Source: Aquipseudomonas ullengensis (GTDB taxonomy: Bacteria > Pseudomonadota > Gammaproteobacteria > Pseudomonadales > Pseudomonadaceae). Taken from it: 64,000 nucleotides of DNA. The position numbers and the translations under genes were made by a program. Positions 55,144 to 64,000 of this stretch are shown here, piece by piece (position 1 is the stretch's first letter; each line of letters starts with the position of its first letter). Below the pieces are notes generated by a model. That model worked only from the letters and a program-made list of their open reading frames with translations, made no database searches and was not told the DNA's origin. The DNA lies in the NCBI RefSeq assembly GCF_014174475.1, contig NZ_JACJUD010000004.1, forward strand, positions 1 through 64,000, given 5' to 3'.

Positions 55144-56244
55144 ATGAAGCGACTGATTTCGACCCTCTGCCTGTTGCTCGTTGCGAGCACGGTGCAGGCC
55201 GAGCGCCTGAAGGATCTGGCCAGCATCCAGGGTGTGCGGGCCAACCAGTTGATCGGCTACGGCCTGGTGGTCGGCCTCAATGGCTCGGGTGACCAGACCA
55301 CGCAGACGCCATTCACCCTGCAGACCTTCAACAACATGATGGCGCAGTTCGGCATCAAGGTACCGACCAGTGGCGGCAACGTGCAGTTGAAGAACGTCGC
55401 GGCCGTGTCGATACACGCCGAATTGCCGCCGTTCGCCAAGCCGGGACAAACCCTGGACGTGACCGTTTCCTCCATCGGTAACGCCAAGAGCCTGCGCGGC
55501 GGCAGCTTGCTGATGACGCCGCTGAAAGGTATCGACGGCAACGTGTACGCCATCGCCCAGGGCAATCTGGTGGTTGGCGGCTTCGACGCTGGTGGCGCCG
55601 ATGGCTCGCGCATCACTGTCAATATCCCGTCGGCTGGGCGCATTCCTGCCGGCGGTACCGTGGAGCGTCCGGTGCCAAGTGGTTTCGATCAGGGCAACAG
55701 CCTGACCCTCAACCTCAATCGTCCGGACTTCACCACGGCGAAGAATATCGTCGACCAGATCAATGGCCTGCTGGGCCCTGGCGTGGCCCAGGCCATCGAC
55801 GGCGGTTCGATTCGCGTCAGCGCACCGCTCGACCCCAACCAGCGCGTCGATTACCTGTCGGTACTGGAGAACCTTGAGGTCGAGGCGGGGCAGGCGGTGG
55901 CCAAGGTCATCATCAACTCGCGCACCGGCACCATCGTCATTGGCCAGAACGTCAAGGTGCAGCCGGCAGCGGTGACTCACGGCAGCCTGACCGTGACCAT
56001 CACCGAAGACCCGATCGTCAGCCAGCCGGGTGCCTTCTCCAACGGGCAGACAGCCGTGGTGCCGCGCTCCAAGGTGGATGCCACCGAGGAAGCCAAGCCG
56101 ATGTTCAAGTTCGGGCCGGGCACCACCCTGGACGAGATCGTTCGCGCGGTGAACCAGGTGGGCGCCGCTCCTTCCGACCTGATGGCCATTCTGGAGGCGC
56201 TCAAGCAAGCCGGCGCCCTCCAGGCCGACCTGATCGTGATCTGA
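55144..56244 (+). CDS. flgI: Flagellar P-ring protein FlgI
   Basis: A 366-residue periplasmic protein with a cleaved signal peptide ([19 protein letters not shown], residues 1-19), then [20 protein letters not shown] and the conserved GLNGSGDQT (about 44-52). C-terminal [20 protein letters not shown] (about 329-348). It polymerises around the rod in the peptidoglycan layer with help from FlgA, encoded 8 kb upstream. Confidence 0.96.
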   Translation: MKRLISTLCLLLVASTVQAERLKDLASIQGVRANQLIGYGLVVGLNGSGDQTTQTPFTLQTFNNMMAQFGIKVPTSGGNVQLKNVAAVSIHAELPPFAKPGQTLDVTVSSIGNAKSLRGGSLLMTPLKGIDGNVYAIAQGNLVVGGFDAGGADGSRITVNIPSAGRIPAGGTVERPVPSGFDQGNSLTLNLNRPDFTTAKNIVDQINGLLGPGVAQAIDGGSIRVSAPLDPNQRVDYLSVLENLEVEAGQAVAKVIINSRTGTIVIGQNVKVQPAAVTHGSLTVTITEDPIVSQPGAFSNGQTAVVPRSKVDATEEAKPMFKFGPGTTLDEIVRAVNQVGAAPSDLMAILEALKQAGALQADLIVI

Positions 56245-56256
56245 GGAGGGCGCGCG

Positions 56257-57447
56257 ATGGATTCCCGAGTACCCGCCGGCCTGGTCAGCGGCCAGCCCTA
56301 TGACAGCGGTGCCTACACCGACCTGAACCGCCTCAACCAGTTCAAGGTGGGCGGTGACAGCAGCAGCAATATCAAGAAGGTGGCGCGCGAGTTCGAGTCG
56401 CTATTCGTCAACGAAATGATGAAGGCCATGCGCAAGGCGAACGATGTGTTCGGTGAAGGCAACTTCATGAACAGCAACGAGAGCAAAACCTACCGCGACA
56501 TGTACGACCAACAGTTGGCCGTGACCCTGTCCAAGAGCAAGAACGGCATCGGCCTGGCCGATGTGCTGGAACGTCAGTTGAGCCAACTGGCCGGTGGCGC
56601 CAAGGATCGCGTCAATCCGTTCCCGCAGATGGCCACCGAGGCCGCCGGTAGCGCCGCCAGCATCGCACCGACGGCATTCAAGAGCTCGGCGGGCGAGGGT
56701 GGTCGCGATGACTCCAAACTGCTCAATCAGCGCCGCCTGAGTCTGCCGAGCAAGATGACCGATCGCCTGCTGGCCGGCATCGTGCCGCCTAGCGCGGGCG
56801 CCGAAGGGCAACCACTGGCCGCTACTGACTGGGTTTCGGATCAGTCCAAAGCGGTGACCGACGTCAAGCCGTTGAGCCTGGACAACAGCGACGCCATCAG
56901 CGGTCGCCGCGTGGCCCAGCCACCGCTGGCCAAGGGCAAGTCGGCCTTCGCCTCGGCCGAAGATTTTGTCGCCACCATGCTGCCGATGGCGGAAGAGGCG
57001 GCGCAGAAGATCGGCGTCGATGCCCGTTACCTGGTGGCCCAGGCCGCACTGGAAACCGGTTGGGGCAAGTCGATCATCCAGCAAGCCGATGGCAGCAGCA
57101 GCCACAACCTGTTCGGCATCAAGGCCCAGGGCGGCTGGGAAGGCGAGTCGGCGCGGGTGCTGACCACCGAATACAACGGCGGCAAGGCGGTCAAGGAGTC
57201 GGCAGCGTTCCGTACCTATGACTCCTTCCAGCAGAGTTTCAACGATTACGTGAGTTTCCTGCAGGGCAATGGCCGCTACCAGGAAGCGCTGGATTCGACC
57301 GCCAACCCTGATCACTTCGTGCGTGAACTGCAGGAGGCCGGCTACGCCACCGACCCGCAATACGCCCGCAAGATCGCGCAGATCGCCCGGCAGATGCAGA
57401 CCTATCAGACTGTCGCCGCGGCAGACAGCTCGACCACAAGGACCTGA
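56257..57447 (+). CDS. flgJ: Flagellar rod-cap protein and peptidoglycan hydrolase FlgJ
   Basis: A 396-residue bifunctional protein. The N-terminal rod-binding domain (about residues 30-100) has REFESLFVNEMMKAMRKAN. A variable Ser/Ala-rich linker (about 105-235) leads to a C-terminal glucosaminidase domain (about 240-390) with AQAALETGWGKS (catalytic Glu) and NLFGIKA. It caps the rod and opens the peptidoglycan. Confidence 0.95.
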   Translation: MDSRVPAGLVSGQPYDSGAYTDLNRLNQFKVGGDSSSNIKKVAREFESLFVNEMMKAMRKANDVFGEGNFMNSNESKTYRDMYDQQLAVTLSKSKNGIGLADVLERQLSQLAGGAKDRVNPFPQMATEAAGSAASIAPTAFKSSAGEGGRDDSKLLNQRRLSLPSKMTDRLLAGIVPPSAGAEGQPLAATDWVSDQSKAVTDVKPLSLDNSDAISGRRVAQPPLAKGKSAFASAEDFVATMLPMAEEAAQKIGVDARYLVAQAALETGWGKSIIQQADGSSSHNLFGIKAQGGWEGESARVLTTEYNGGKAVKESAAFRTYDSFQQSFNDYVSFLQGNGRYQEALDSTANPDHFVRELQEAGYATDPQYARKIAQIARQMQTYQTVAAADSSTTRT

Positions 57448-57456
57448 GGCTGAGTT

Positions 57457-59520
57457 ATGGCTGACCTACTGAGTATTGGCCTGTCCGGGCTGTCAGCGAA
57501 CAAGACGTCGCTGGCGGTTACCGGGCACAACATCACCAACGTCAACACGCCGGGTTTTTCCCGGCAGGACACGGTGCAGGCCACTCGTACGCCGCAATTC
57601 AGCGGTGCCGGTTATATCGGCTCGGGGACCACGCTGGTCGATGTCCGGCGTATCTACAACGAATTCCTTACCACCCAGGTGCGTAGCAGCACGGCGCTGA
57701 ACAGCGACGTGACGGCTTATCTCGACCAGATCAACCAGCTCGACTCGCTGCTGGCCGGTAGTACCACGGGGGTCACGCCGGGCATGCAGAAGCTGTTTGC
57801 CGCCCTGCAAACCGCTGCCGAAGACCCTGCCAATATCCCGGCACGGCAGTTGGTGTTGTCCGAAGCGGAAGGCCTTTCCAAGCGTTTCAACACCATCTAT
57901 GACCGCCTGTACGAGCAGAACGCGTTCATCAACAAGCAGCTCTCGGCCGTGACTGACCAGGTCAACCAACTGGCAACGTCCATCGCTGGTTACAACAACG
58001 CCATTGCCGTGGCCGGCGCCAATGGCCAGCAGCCCAACGACCTGCTGGATGCGCGCGAAGAAGCGGTGCGTCAGCTCTCCGAGTTCATCGGCGTGACCGT
58101 GGTGCCGCAGGACGACAATACCTACAACCTGTTCATCGGCTCCGGCCAGCCGCTGGTGGTTGGGGCGACCGCCGCCAAGCTGCAGGTCGTACCGGGCACT
58201 GCCGACCCACTGCGCAGTGAAGTTCAGTTCGTCAGCGGCGGTTCCAGCCAGGGCATTACCTCGCTGATTACCGGCGGCGAGATGGGTGGCCTGATCCGCT
58301 ATCGCGAGGACGTGTTGGACACCTCGATGAACTCGGTAGGGCGCCTGGCGCTGTCGATTGCCGACCAGATCAATACCCAACTGGGCCAGGGTCTGGACCT
58401 GAAGGGTAACTTCGGTGAGTCGCTGTTCCGTGACATCAACGATCCACTCATCATCGGCCAGCGCAGCCTGGCCCGGGTGGGTAACAGCGACACCAACGCC
58501 AACCTCAATGTGCTGATCGAGAACACCACCGCGCTGACCACCAGCGACTATGAGGTGCAGTTCACCAGCGCCACCGAGTACACCGTGCGGCGGATTTCCG
58601 ACGGCCAGACGGTTTCGGCCATCTACGATGACGATGGTGACCCGGATACGCCGATGGTGGCGGCGCCGTCGCCCTACGACATCACCAGCGGCACGCCGCT
58701 GGTATTCGACGGTTTCTCGATGAACGTGGCGTCCGGCACCTTTGCTGCGGGCGACCGTTTCCGCGTGATGCCGACGCGCAACGAAGCAGACAACATCCGC
58801 ACCGACCTGACCAACGCCGAGGAGCTGGCTTTCGCCTCGCCGCTCAAGGCCGAGACCAGTCCAGCCAACATCGGCACCGGCGCAATCACCCAGCCAAGCC
58901 TGATCACCCAGATCGACATCTACGACGCAGCGGCTCAGGCGGCGCTGGAGAACAGCCTGCGTACGGCACCACCGGTGCGCATCGTGTTCACCTCGGATTC
59001 CGACTACGACGTAGTGGATACCGCAGGTACCGTGCTGAGCAGTAATACCATCGTGCCGGGGCAGAACAACACCCAGCAGATCACCGCCGGTACGCCGCCG
59101 GATGACTTTACCTTCGAGTTCACCCTCAGTGGGCGGCCAAAGACGGGTGACAACTTCACCATCGCGTTCAACACCAATGGCGTCTCGGATAACCGCAACG
59201 CCCTGAAGCTGACCGAGCTGCAAAGCAAATCGACGATCGGTATCGATCCGAACTTCCCGACCACCACCGGTGCGAGTTTTACTGATGCCTATGGGGATCT
59301 GGTGGAGCGTGTCGGTACCCTGACCAGCCAGGCGCGGGTGGACGGCGAGGCGACTACGGCGATCCTCAAACAGGCAACCGATAACCGTGACTCGGTGTCT
59401 GCAGTCAACCTCGACGAGGAGGCGGCCAAGTTGATCCAGTTCGAACAGTACTACCAGGCGTCTGCGCAAATCATTCAAGTCGCGCGTAGTCTGTTCGATA
59501 CGCTGATCAACACCTTCTAA
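57457..59520 (+). CDS. flgK: Flagellar hook-filament junction protein FlgK (HAP1)
   Basis: This 687-residue protein forms the first junction zone between hook and filament. Its N-terminus, MADLLSIGLSGLSANKTSLA with HNITNVNTPGFSRQD, and its C-terminus, VNLDEEAAKLIQFEQYYQAS, are standard. Its size is typical of pseudomonads and larger than in E. coli (547). The middle repeats strand-rich segments. It starts 9 bp after flgJ and is followed closely by flgL. Confidence 0.95.
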   Translation: MADLLSIGLSGLSANKTSLAVTGHNITNVNTPGFSRQDTVQATRTPQFSGAGYIGSGTTLVDVRRIYNEFLTTQVRSSTALNSDVTAYLDQINQLDSLLAGSTTGVTPGMQKLFAALQTAAEDPANIPARQLVLSEAEGLSKRFNTIYDRLYEQNAFINKQLSAVTDQVNQLATSIAGYNNAIAVAGANGQQPNDLLDAREEAVRQLSEFIGVTVVPQDDNTYNLFIGSGQPLVVGATAAKLQVVPGTADPLRSEVQFVSGGSSQGITSLITGGEMGGLIRYREDVLDTSMNSVGRLALSIADQINTQLGQGLDLKGNFGESLFRDINDPLIIGQRSLARVGNSDTNANLNVLIENTTALTTSDYEVQFTSATEYTVRRISDGQTVSAIYDDDGDPDTPMVAAPSPYDITSGTPLVFDGFSMNVASGTFAAGDRFRVMPTRNEADNIRTDLTNAEELAFASPLKAETSPANIGTGAITQPSLITQIDIYDAAAQAALENSLRTAPPVRIVFTSDSDYDVVDTAGTVLSSNTIVPGQNNTQQITAGTPPDDFTFEFTLSGRPKTGDNFTIAFNTNGVSDNRNALKLTELQSKSTIGIDPNFPTTTGASFTDAYGDLVERVGTLTSQARVDGEATTAILKQATDNRDSVSAVNLDEEAAKLIQFEQYYQASAQIIQVARSLFDTLINTF

Positions 59521-59540
59521 GCCGGACAACGCCCATGGTT

Positions 59541-61223
59541 ATGCGTATTTCCACCATCCAGGCCTTCAATAACGGTGTCAGCGGCATTGGGCGCAACTAT
59601 TCCGATGTGATCCGCACCCAGGAGCAGATCAGCAGCGGCAAGCGCATCCTGACCCCAGCTGACGACCCGGTAGCGTCCGTTCGCTTGCTGCAGCTTGAGC
59701 AGCAGCAAGCGATGCTGACCCAGCACAAGGACAACCTGACGGCGGCCACCAATAGCCTGACCCAGGAAGAAACCACGCTGAACTCGGTGAACACTGTGCT
59801 GCAGCGCATCCGCGAGCTGGCGGTGCAGGCCGGCGGTGGCACCTTGTCTGCAGAGGACCGCAAGTCGATCGCCAAGGAGCTGAGCGAGCGAGAAGGCGAG
59901 CTGCTCAACCTGATGAACAGCCGCAACGCCCGCGGCGAATACCTGTTCGCCGGCAATCTGGGCAAGACCGAGCCTTTTGTGCGCAACCCGGACGGCACCT
60001 ATTCCTACCGAGGTGACGAAGGGCAACGCAGCCTGCAAGTGGCCAGTTCGACCACGGTGGCGATCAACGACAATGGCAAGGTACTGTTCGAGAACGTGAC
60101 CAACGCCGACCGTGTACTCAACACCAATGGTGTCGATAACGCGGCGCTGGCTGGCCAGGTGCCGCCGTTGCCCGCCACCACCATCCCGCCTGTGGCGAGC
60201 GATGAGCAGCGGGTGTTCATGTCGCCGGGCCTGGTGCAGGACAACGACACGTTCAACAGCACTTTCCGCGATGGCGAGCCTTATTCGCTGGTGTTCGTCA
60301 GCGGCAGCGAGTTCCGTATCTATGACGGTACCGGCGCTGACGTGACCTCGGAAGTGCCTGGCAGCGGGCAGATCGATCCCCTGACCAGCAACGGTAACGT
60401 CATCAATTTCCGTGGCATGCGCTTCCAACTGGATGTGGTGCTGCAGGAGGGGGATAACGAGCAGGATCTGGATGCGCTGCTGGCTGACATTCAGCCGCCG
60501 GCTACCGCTGGCTCCCCAGGCATTGGGACGCACAGCTTTACCTTGCAGGCGGCACCGACGGAGTTTGCCACTACCCGTTCCTCGACCAATGCCTCGACGG
60601 CGGTGGTCAGCGGCGGCACGATCACCAACCAGGCGACGTTCAATTCCCAGTTTCCGACGTCTGGCGTGGTGTTGCGCTTCACCAACGCCACTGACTACGA
60701 CGTCTATGCCCAACCTGTGGGGGCGAGTAGCACGCCGATTGCTTCGGGCACTGCAGCCGGGCCTTATCCGTCAACCTTCAGTGTGTTTGGCGCCGACTTC
60801 AGTTTGAGCGCTGCCGCTTCGACGGGTGACGAGTTCAGTGTGCAGCCGCAGTTTCAGGAGCAGCGCAGCATCCTCAACACCATCTCCCGTCTGCGCCAGG
60901 CGCTGGAGTCTGCACCGACCTCGCCGGCAGGCAATCTGTCGATCCGTGATGAAGTGGCGATTGCGTTGACCAACATGGACAACGGCATAGGCCAGGTGCT
61001 CGGGGTGCAGACGGAAATCGGTGCACGGTTGAATCTGATTGATACCACGACGACGGACAACGAGGACGTCACGCTGGTCAACAAGTCGGTCCAGGCGGAC
61101 CTGCGTGAACTTGATTACGCCGAGGCGTTGTCGCGGCTGTCGTTCCAGACGGTGATTCTTGAAGCTGCGCAACAGAGTTACGTGAAAATCGCCGGGCTCA
61201 GTCTGTTCAACAAGCTGGGCTGA
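59541..61223 (+). CDS. flgL: Flagellar hook-filament junction protein FlgL (HAP3), enlarged
   Basis: This 560-residue protein has conserved D0/D1 ends: MRISTIQAFNNGVSGIGRNY, the QEQISSGKRILTPADDPVAS region (about residues 29-48) and a C-terminus with LDYAEALSRLSFQTVILEAA (about 527-546). The middle (about 150-450) is strongly expanded, strand-rich and Ser/Thr-rich, compared with E. coli FlgL (317 residues). The expansion may form extra outer domains. The start is the ATG at 59541; a start two codons earlier is possible. Confidence 0.93.
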   Translation: MRISTIQAFNNGVSGIGRNYSDVIRTQEQISSGKRILTPADDPVASVRLLQLEQQQAMLTQHKDNLTAATNSLTQEETTLNSVNTVLQRIRELAVQAGGGTLSAEDRKSIAKELSEREGELLNLMNSRNARGEYLFAGNLGKTEPFVRNPDGTYSYRGDEGQRSLQVASSTTVAINDNGKVLFENVTNADRVLNTNGVDNAALAGQVPPLPATTIPPVASDEQRVFMSPGLVQDNDTFNSTFRDGEPYSLVFVSGSEFRIYDGTGADVTSEVPGSGQIDPLTSNGNVINFRGMRFQLDVVLQEGDNEQDLDALLADIQPPATAGSPGIGTHSFTLQAAPTEFATTRSSTNASTAVVSGGTITNQATFNSQFPTSGVVLRFTNATDYDVYAQPVGASSTPIASGTAAGPYPSTFSVFGADFSLSAAASTGDEFSVQPQFQEQRSILNTISRLRQALESAPTSPAGNLSIRDEVAIALTNMDNGIGQVLGVQTEIGARLNLIDTTTTDNEDVTLVNKSVQADLRELDYAEALSRLSFQTVILEAAQQSYVKIAGLSLFNKLG

Positions 61224-61235
61224 GTCATCTTGTCA

Positions 61236-61264
61236 GCAATGGGCCACTGCTCTTGGCCCGTTGC
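61236..61264 (+). terminator. Hairpin after flgL
   Basis: GCAATGGGCC and GGCCCGTTGC form a 10-bp stem (one U-G pair) around a 9-nt loop, 13 bp past flgL. There is no good T-run, so it may be a weak terminator or an RNA-stabilising structure. Confidence 0.5.
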
Positions 61265-61361
61265 TAAGCTATTGCCTGTATCTCACTAATTTTTCTGATT
61301 TCTTCTGGCTTGTTAATTGCTAACTTGCTGGGATAGTGATGAAAAATTGACGGGGCCGGGC

Positions 61362-64000
61362 ATGACAGTTGACACCGAGTGGCTAGTGGATTTCTTTCGC
61401 CGCCAGGCACGCCTCGGTTTTGAGGAAGGGGATTACACGCGCACGCGCAATAGCTGCCGAGAGGTATTGCAGTACGTGCCGGCGGATGTCGAGTCGCGCT
61501 TGCTGCTTGGCGAGGCCGCCCTGGCCAGCCGCGATAGCGTAGCCGCCCAGCGTGCCTTCGATCAGCTCCTGGAGCTCGAGCCTGATAATGCCGAACATGC
61601 GATGAAGCTTGGTCAGGCCTGCTTGCAAACTCAGGACTGGCCTGCCGCTGCTGCCGCATTTAATCAGGTATTGCTGCTGCAACCCCTGCATCAGGGTGCC
61701 CACGAGGCTTTGGCGTTGCTGACGCAACTACAGGAACGGCTGAATATCCTCGATCAACTGCCGGCTGCGCAGCCCGGGCGTAACGATCCCTGTCCCTGCG
61801 GCAGTGGCCTCAAGTACAAGAAATGCTGCCTTGAGAAGAGCTCTCAGCACCTAATGGCGCAGCATCTGGAGCAGGCTTTTGCTGCCGAGCAGTGGGAGCA
61901 AGTAGTGTCCCAGGCGGATGAGTTGCAAGGTTTCTCCCCATCCATCCGTCGTGCACTTGCGCTCGCTCGCTATCAACTGAGTCAGCGAGAGTTGGCTTAC
62001 CCTCTGGTTCAGGCCGCCTGTCGAGAGGGGCCGGATGACCTTGAGCTGCGTGCCGCTTTGGCGGATCTCGAGCTGGACCACCGCGTGGCATTGGCCCAGA
62101 CGCTTGCCGAGTCCGTACTGGCGGCAGATGCCGGGCAGTGGCGGGCTAGCCTGGTATTGGCTGCGGTGCACGCACGCCAGGGCCATCCGGAGAGGTCCGA
62201 GTCGACCCTGCGCGAGGTGCTGCGGCACAACCCTGATTGCTCTCTGGTCTGGCAGCGACTGAGCCACTTCCTGCGCAAGTCCCAGCGACTGGAAGATGAT
62301 CTGGCAGCAATGCAGGAGTGGACCGAGCGTTGTCCGCAGCATGCCGATGCCTGGTGTCACCGCGGCATGTCGTCGATCATGACTGCGCGCATTGCCGATG
62401 GACGCGAGTTTCTGGAGCGGGCCCTGCAACTGGAGCCTGAGCACTTCGAGGCTCTGTGCTGGTTGGGGCAGTCCTATCAAAGCGAGCAGGATCCACATAC
62501 CGCACTGCATTATTTGTCGCGTGGGCTGCAGGTTAAACCTGACTATCAGCCGGGTTGGAACATGCTGGGTGGGGTCTATCAATCGGTGGGTCGCCAGCAT
62601 GAGTCCGAGGGCTGTTTCATGCGTGCTCTGGCGATCTCTCCCACGCAGCCGCTGGCCTGGAACAACCTGGCCAATATCTATCTGGATGGGCATCTGCTGG
62701 GCGAGGCGGAGAGGGTCATGCAGGTTGCTCTTGAGTTGAACCCGAACTCGCCGAGCCTGTGGAATAACCTCGGCAATATCCTGAGCTCCGCTAAGCGTCT
62801 CAAGGAGGCGTTGGCGGCATTCCGCAAATGTGCAGAGCTAGACCCTGGCTACGAGCCGGTGCTGGTCAATCTGGCAGGTGTGGAGTCGCACTTCGGCAAC
62901 CTCGATCGTTCGATTGAGTTGCTGCGCGGTGCCATCGAGGTCCCAGGGGCAACTACCAACTTGCTGTTTTTCGCCAACTACCATGCGGACTGGAGCGGCG
63001 AGCAGGTCTTTTCACTGTACGAGGAAGTAACCCGGCGCTACCCAGTCCGACAGTACTTCCAGTACGAAAACGAGCGCACATGCAATCGCCGTCTACGTAT
63101 CGGCTATGTGTCGCCGGATTTCCGCAACCATGTCTGTGCGATGTTCATCGAGCCATTGCTCAGCCGGCATGATCACCAGCAGTTTGAAATATTCGCCTAC
63201 TCCCTGGTGCGTCGCGAAGATACGGTCACCGAGCGTTTCATTGGTCATGCGGATCACTGGCGGCATTGTGTGGGGCTCAGCGATGAAGCAATCGCTGAGC
63301 AAATTCGTGCCGACGGTATCGACGTGCTCGTCGATCTCGCAGGCCATACGGGTAGTAGTCGCTTACAAGTGTTCGCCCTTAAACCGGCACCGGTACAGGT
63401 CAGTTGGTGGATGGGCTTCGCCTTTGGTACCGGCCTGGAGCAGATGGACTATTTCCTGGCGGACGAGCAAATGTTGCCTCCGGGCTGTGAGTCTTCCTTT
63501 GCCGAAACACTCTGGCGGATGCCAGCTCCAGCAGTCGCCTACTTACCCCCGCAAAGCATGGACGTGGAGATTGGTGAGCTACCGGCTTTGCGCAATGGTT
63601 ATGTCACGTTCGGTAGCCTGACTCGCCCGGTGCGCCTGAACCACAAGGTCATTCGCGTTTGGTCAGAATTACTTCTGCGCGCACCCAACTCCCGCCTGAT
63701 GCTCGATAGCAGCTCTTTCAGTGATGAGAGCTTGCAACAGCACTATCACGATCTGTTTGCCGAACAGGGAATCGACCCCGAACGTATTGTGCTTGGGTTT
63801 ACCTCACCAGCGACCAGTGCCCTGGCGAAGATGGATATTGCCCTGGATTGTTTCCCGCATAACTCCGGCACCACGCTGTACGAGAGCCTGTACATGGGCC
63901 TGCCGGTGGTGAGCTTGCGCGACAGGCCATCCATGGGGCGGGTCGGGGCGCTTATCTTGAACGGCATGGGCCGTGACGAGTGGATCGCCGATACCGAGCA
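61362..64000 (+). CDS. TPR/SEC-C/GT41 glycosyltransferase (O-GlcNAc-transferase-like), partial
   Basis: The reading frame is open from ATG 61362 to the window edge (879 codons). Residues about 15-125 and 165-560 are TPR-like helical repeats (LERALQLEPEHFEALCWLG, AWNNLANIYLDGHLLGEAER, LWNNLGNILSSAKRLKEALA). Between them is a complete SEC-C zinc motif, GRNDPCPCGSGLKYKKCC (about 140-157). From about 575 a GT41 catalytic domain follows: RIGYVSPDFRNHVC (base histidine region), DVLVDLAGHTG, and HNSGTTLYESLYMGLPVVSL, the UDP-sugar site. Placement directly after flgL suggests a flagellar-protein O-glycosyltransferase. There is no strong ribosome-binding site. The C-terminus is outside the window. Confidence 0.85.
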   Translation, partial: MTVDTEWLVDFFRRQARLGFEEGDYTRTRNSCREVLQYVPADVESRLLLGEAALASRDSVAAQRAFDQLLELEPDNAEHAMKLGQACLQTQDWPAAAAAFNQVLLLQPLHQGAHEALALLTQLQERLNILDQLPAAQPGRNDPCPCGSGLKYKKCCLEKSSQHLMAQHLEQAFAAEQWEQVVSQADELQGFSPSIRRALALARYQLSQRELAYPLVQAACREGPDDLELRAALADLELDHRVALAQTLAESVLAADAGQWRASLVLAAVHARQGHPERSESTLREVLRHNPDCSLVWQRLSHFLRKSQRLEDDLAAMQEWTERCPQHADAWCHRGMSSIMTARIADGREFLERALQLEPEHFEALCWLGQSYQSEQDPHTALHYLSRGLQVKPDYQPGWNMLGGVYQSVGRQHESEGCFMRALAISPTQPLAWNNLANIYLDGHLLGEAERVMQVALELNPNSPSLWNNLGNILSSAKRLKEALAAFRKCAELDPGYEPVLVNLAGVESHFGNLDRSIELLRGAIEVPGATTNLLFFANYHADWSGEQVFSLYEEVTRRYPVRQYFQYENERTCNRRLRIGYVSPDFRNHVCAMFIEPLLSRHDHQQFEIFAYSLVRREDTVTERFIGHADHWRHCVGLSDEAIAEQIRADGIDVLVDLAGHTGSSRLQVFALKPAPVQVSWWMGFAFGTGLEQMDYFLADEQMLPPGCESSFAETLWRMPAPAVAYLPPQSMDVEIGELPALRNGYVTFGSLTRPVRLNHKVIRVWSELLLRAPNSRLMLDSSSFSDESLQQHYHDLFAEQGIDPERIVLGFTSPATSALAKMDIALDCFPHNSGTTLYESLYMGLPVVSLRDRPSMGRVGALILNGMGRDEWIADTE

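Noticed and set aside
57493..59529. A 678-codon minus-strand frame opposite flgK
   Set aside because: Same reason: flgK is certain and the antisense frame has no recognisable domain.

Overview
The window looks like a piece of a Pseudomonas chromosome. It is GC-rich, with Pseudomonas-type gene neighbourhoods (speE with an LTA-synthase-like gene, cheV-cheR beside flgA-flgM-flgN-flgZ, a two-block sigma-54 flagellar rod/hook cluster), Pseudomonas REP hairpins, and integron attC sites of the 76-bp kind seen in the P. stutzeri/P. alcaligenes/P. mendocina side of the genus. The species cannot be fixed from the sequence alone. No rRNA, tRNA or CRISPR array was seen.

Left end, 1-3834: a lower-GC integron cassette array. 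Eight attC sites separate eight cassettes, and every recognisable cassette gene is on the minus strand, so the attI-proximal end should lie on the right. No integrase gene is present there, so the array is best described as a cluster of attC sites lacking an integrase (CALIN) or as an integron remnant. Its left edge is cut by the end of what looks like an IS5-family element that entered an attC at CTAA. Cassette contents are a DUF4304-like protein, two small membrane proteins, a broken small gene, an apparently gene-less cassette, a possible HEPN-like protein, a WapI/DUF6228-like putative immunity protein and a secreted cysteine-containing protein.

From 4.1 to 20 kb the window holds core and accessory metabolism: an MFS exporter with DUF1272, a GlxA-type regulator, speE, an exported hydrolase, a chemoreceptor, an LTA-synthase-like membrane sulfatase-fold protein, and an AraC regulator divergent from an overlapping FAD monooxygenase/HSL-esterase/SDR operon. 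The last locus has the same gene order as the mycobacterial virS-mymA locus. Then come RraB, DUF6685 and DUF2835 genes. From 20 to 26.3 kb are pyrD, rmf, rlmL, dacB and yggL.

From 26.3 to 36.9 kb three separate c-di-GMP enzymes (HD-GYP, GGDEF, EAL-YkuI_C) are interleaved with FUSC, dgt, a yqjDEK-like envelope operon and an amt gene that has a perfect-match sigma-54 promoter. From 37 to 45 kb are an OprD porin, an exported metallo-beta-lactamase-fold hydrolase divergent from a TetR regulator with a palindrome between them, a Kef-type antiporter, DUF5610, a thioredoxin-fold protein and a glutamine-synthetase-like enzyme preceded by a perfect inverted repeat.

From 45 to 64 kb is the flagellar region. 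flgZ-flgN-flgM lie behind a sigma-28 promoter. flgA follows, then cheV-cheR, flgBCDE behind a sigma-54 promoter and ended by two hairpins, and flgFGHIJKL behind a second sigma-54 promoter. Last is a large TPR/SEC-C/GT41 (O-GlcNAc-transferase-like) gene that runs off the window and is a candidate flagellar-protein glycosyltransferase. The c-di-GMP enzymes upstream and the c-di-GMP-binding brake FlgZ here give a plausible link between second-messenger level and motility.
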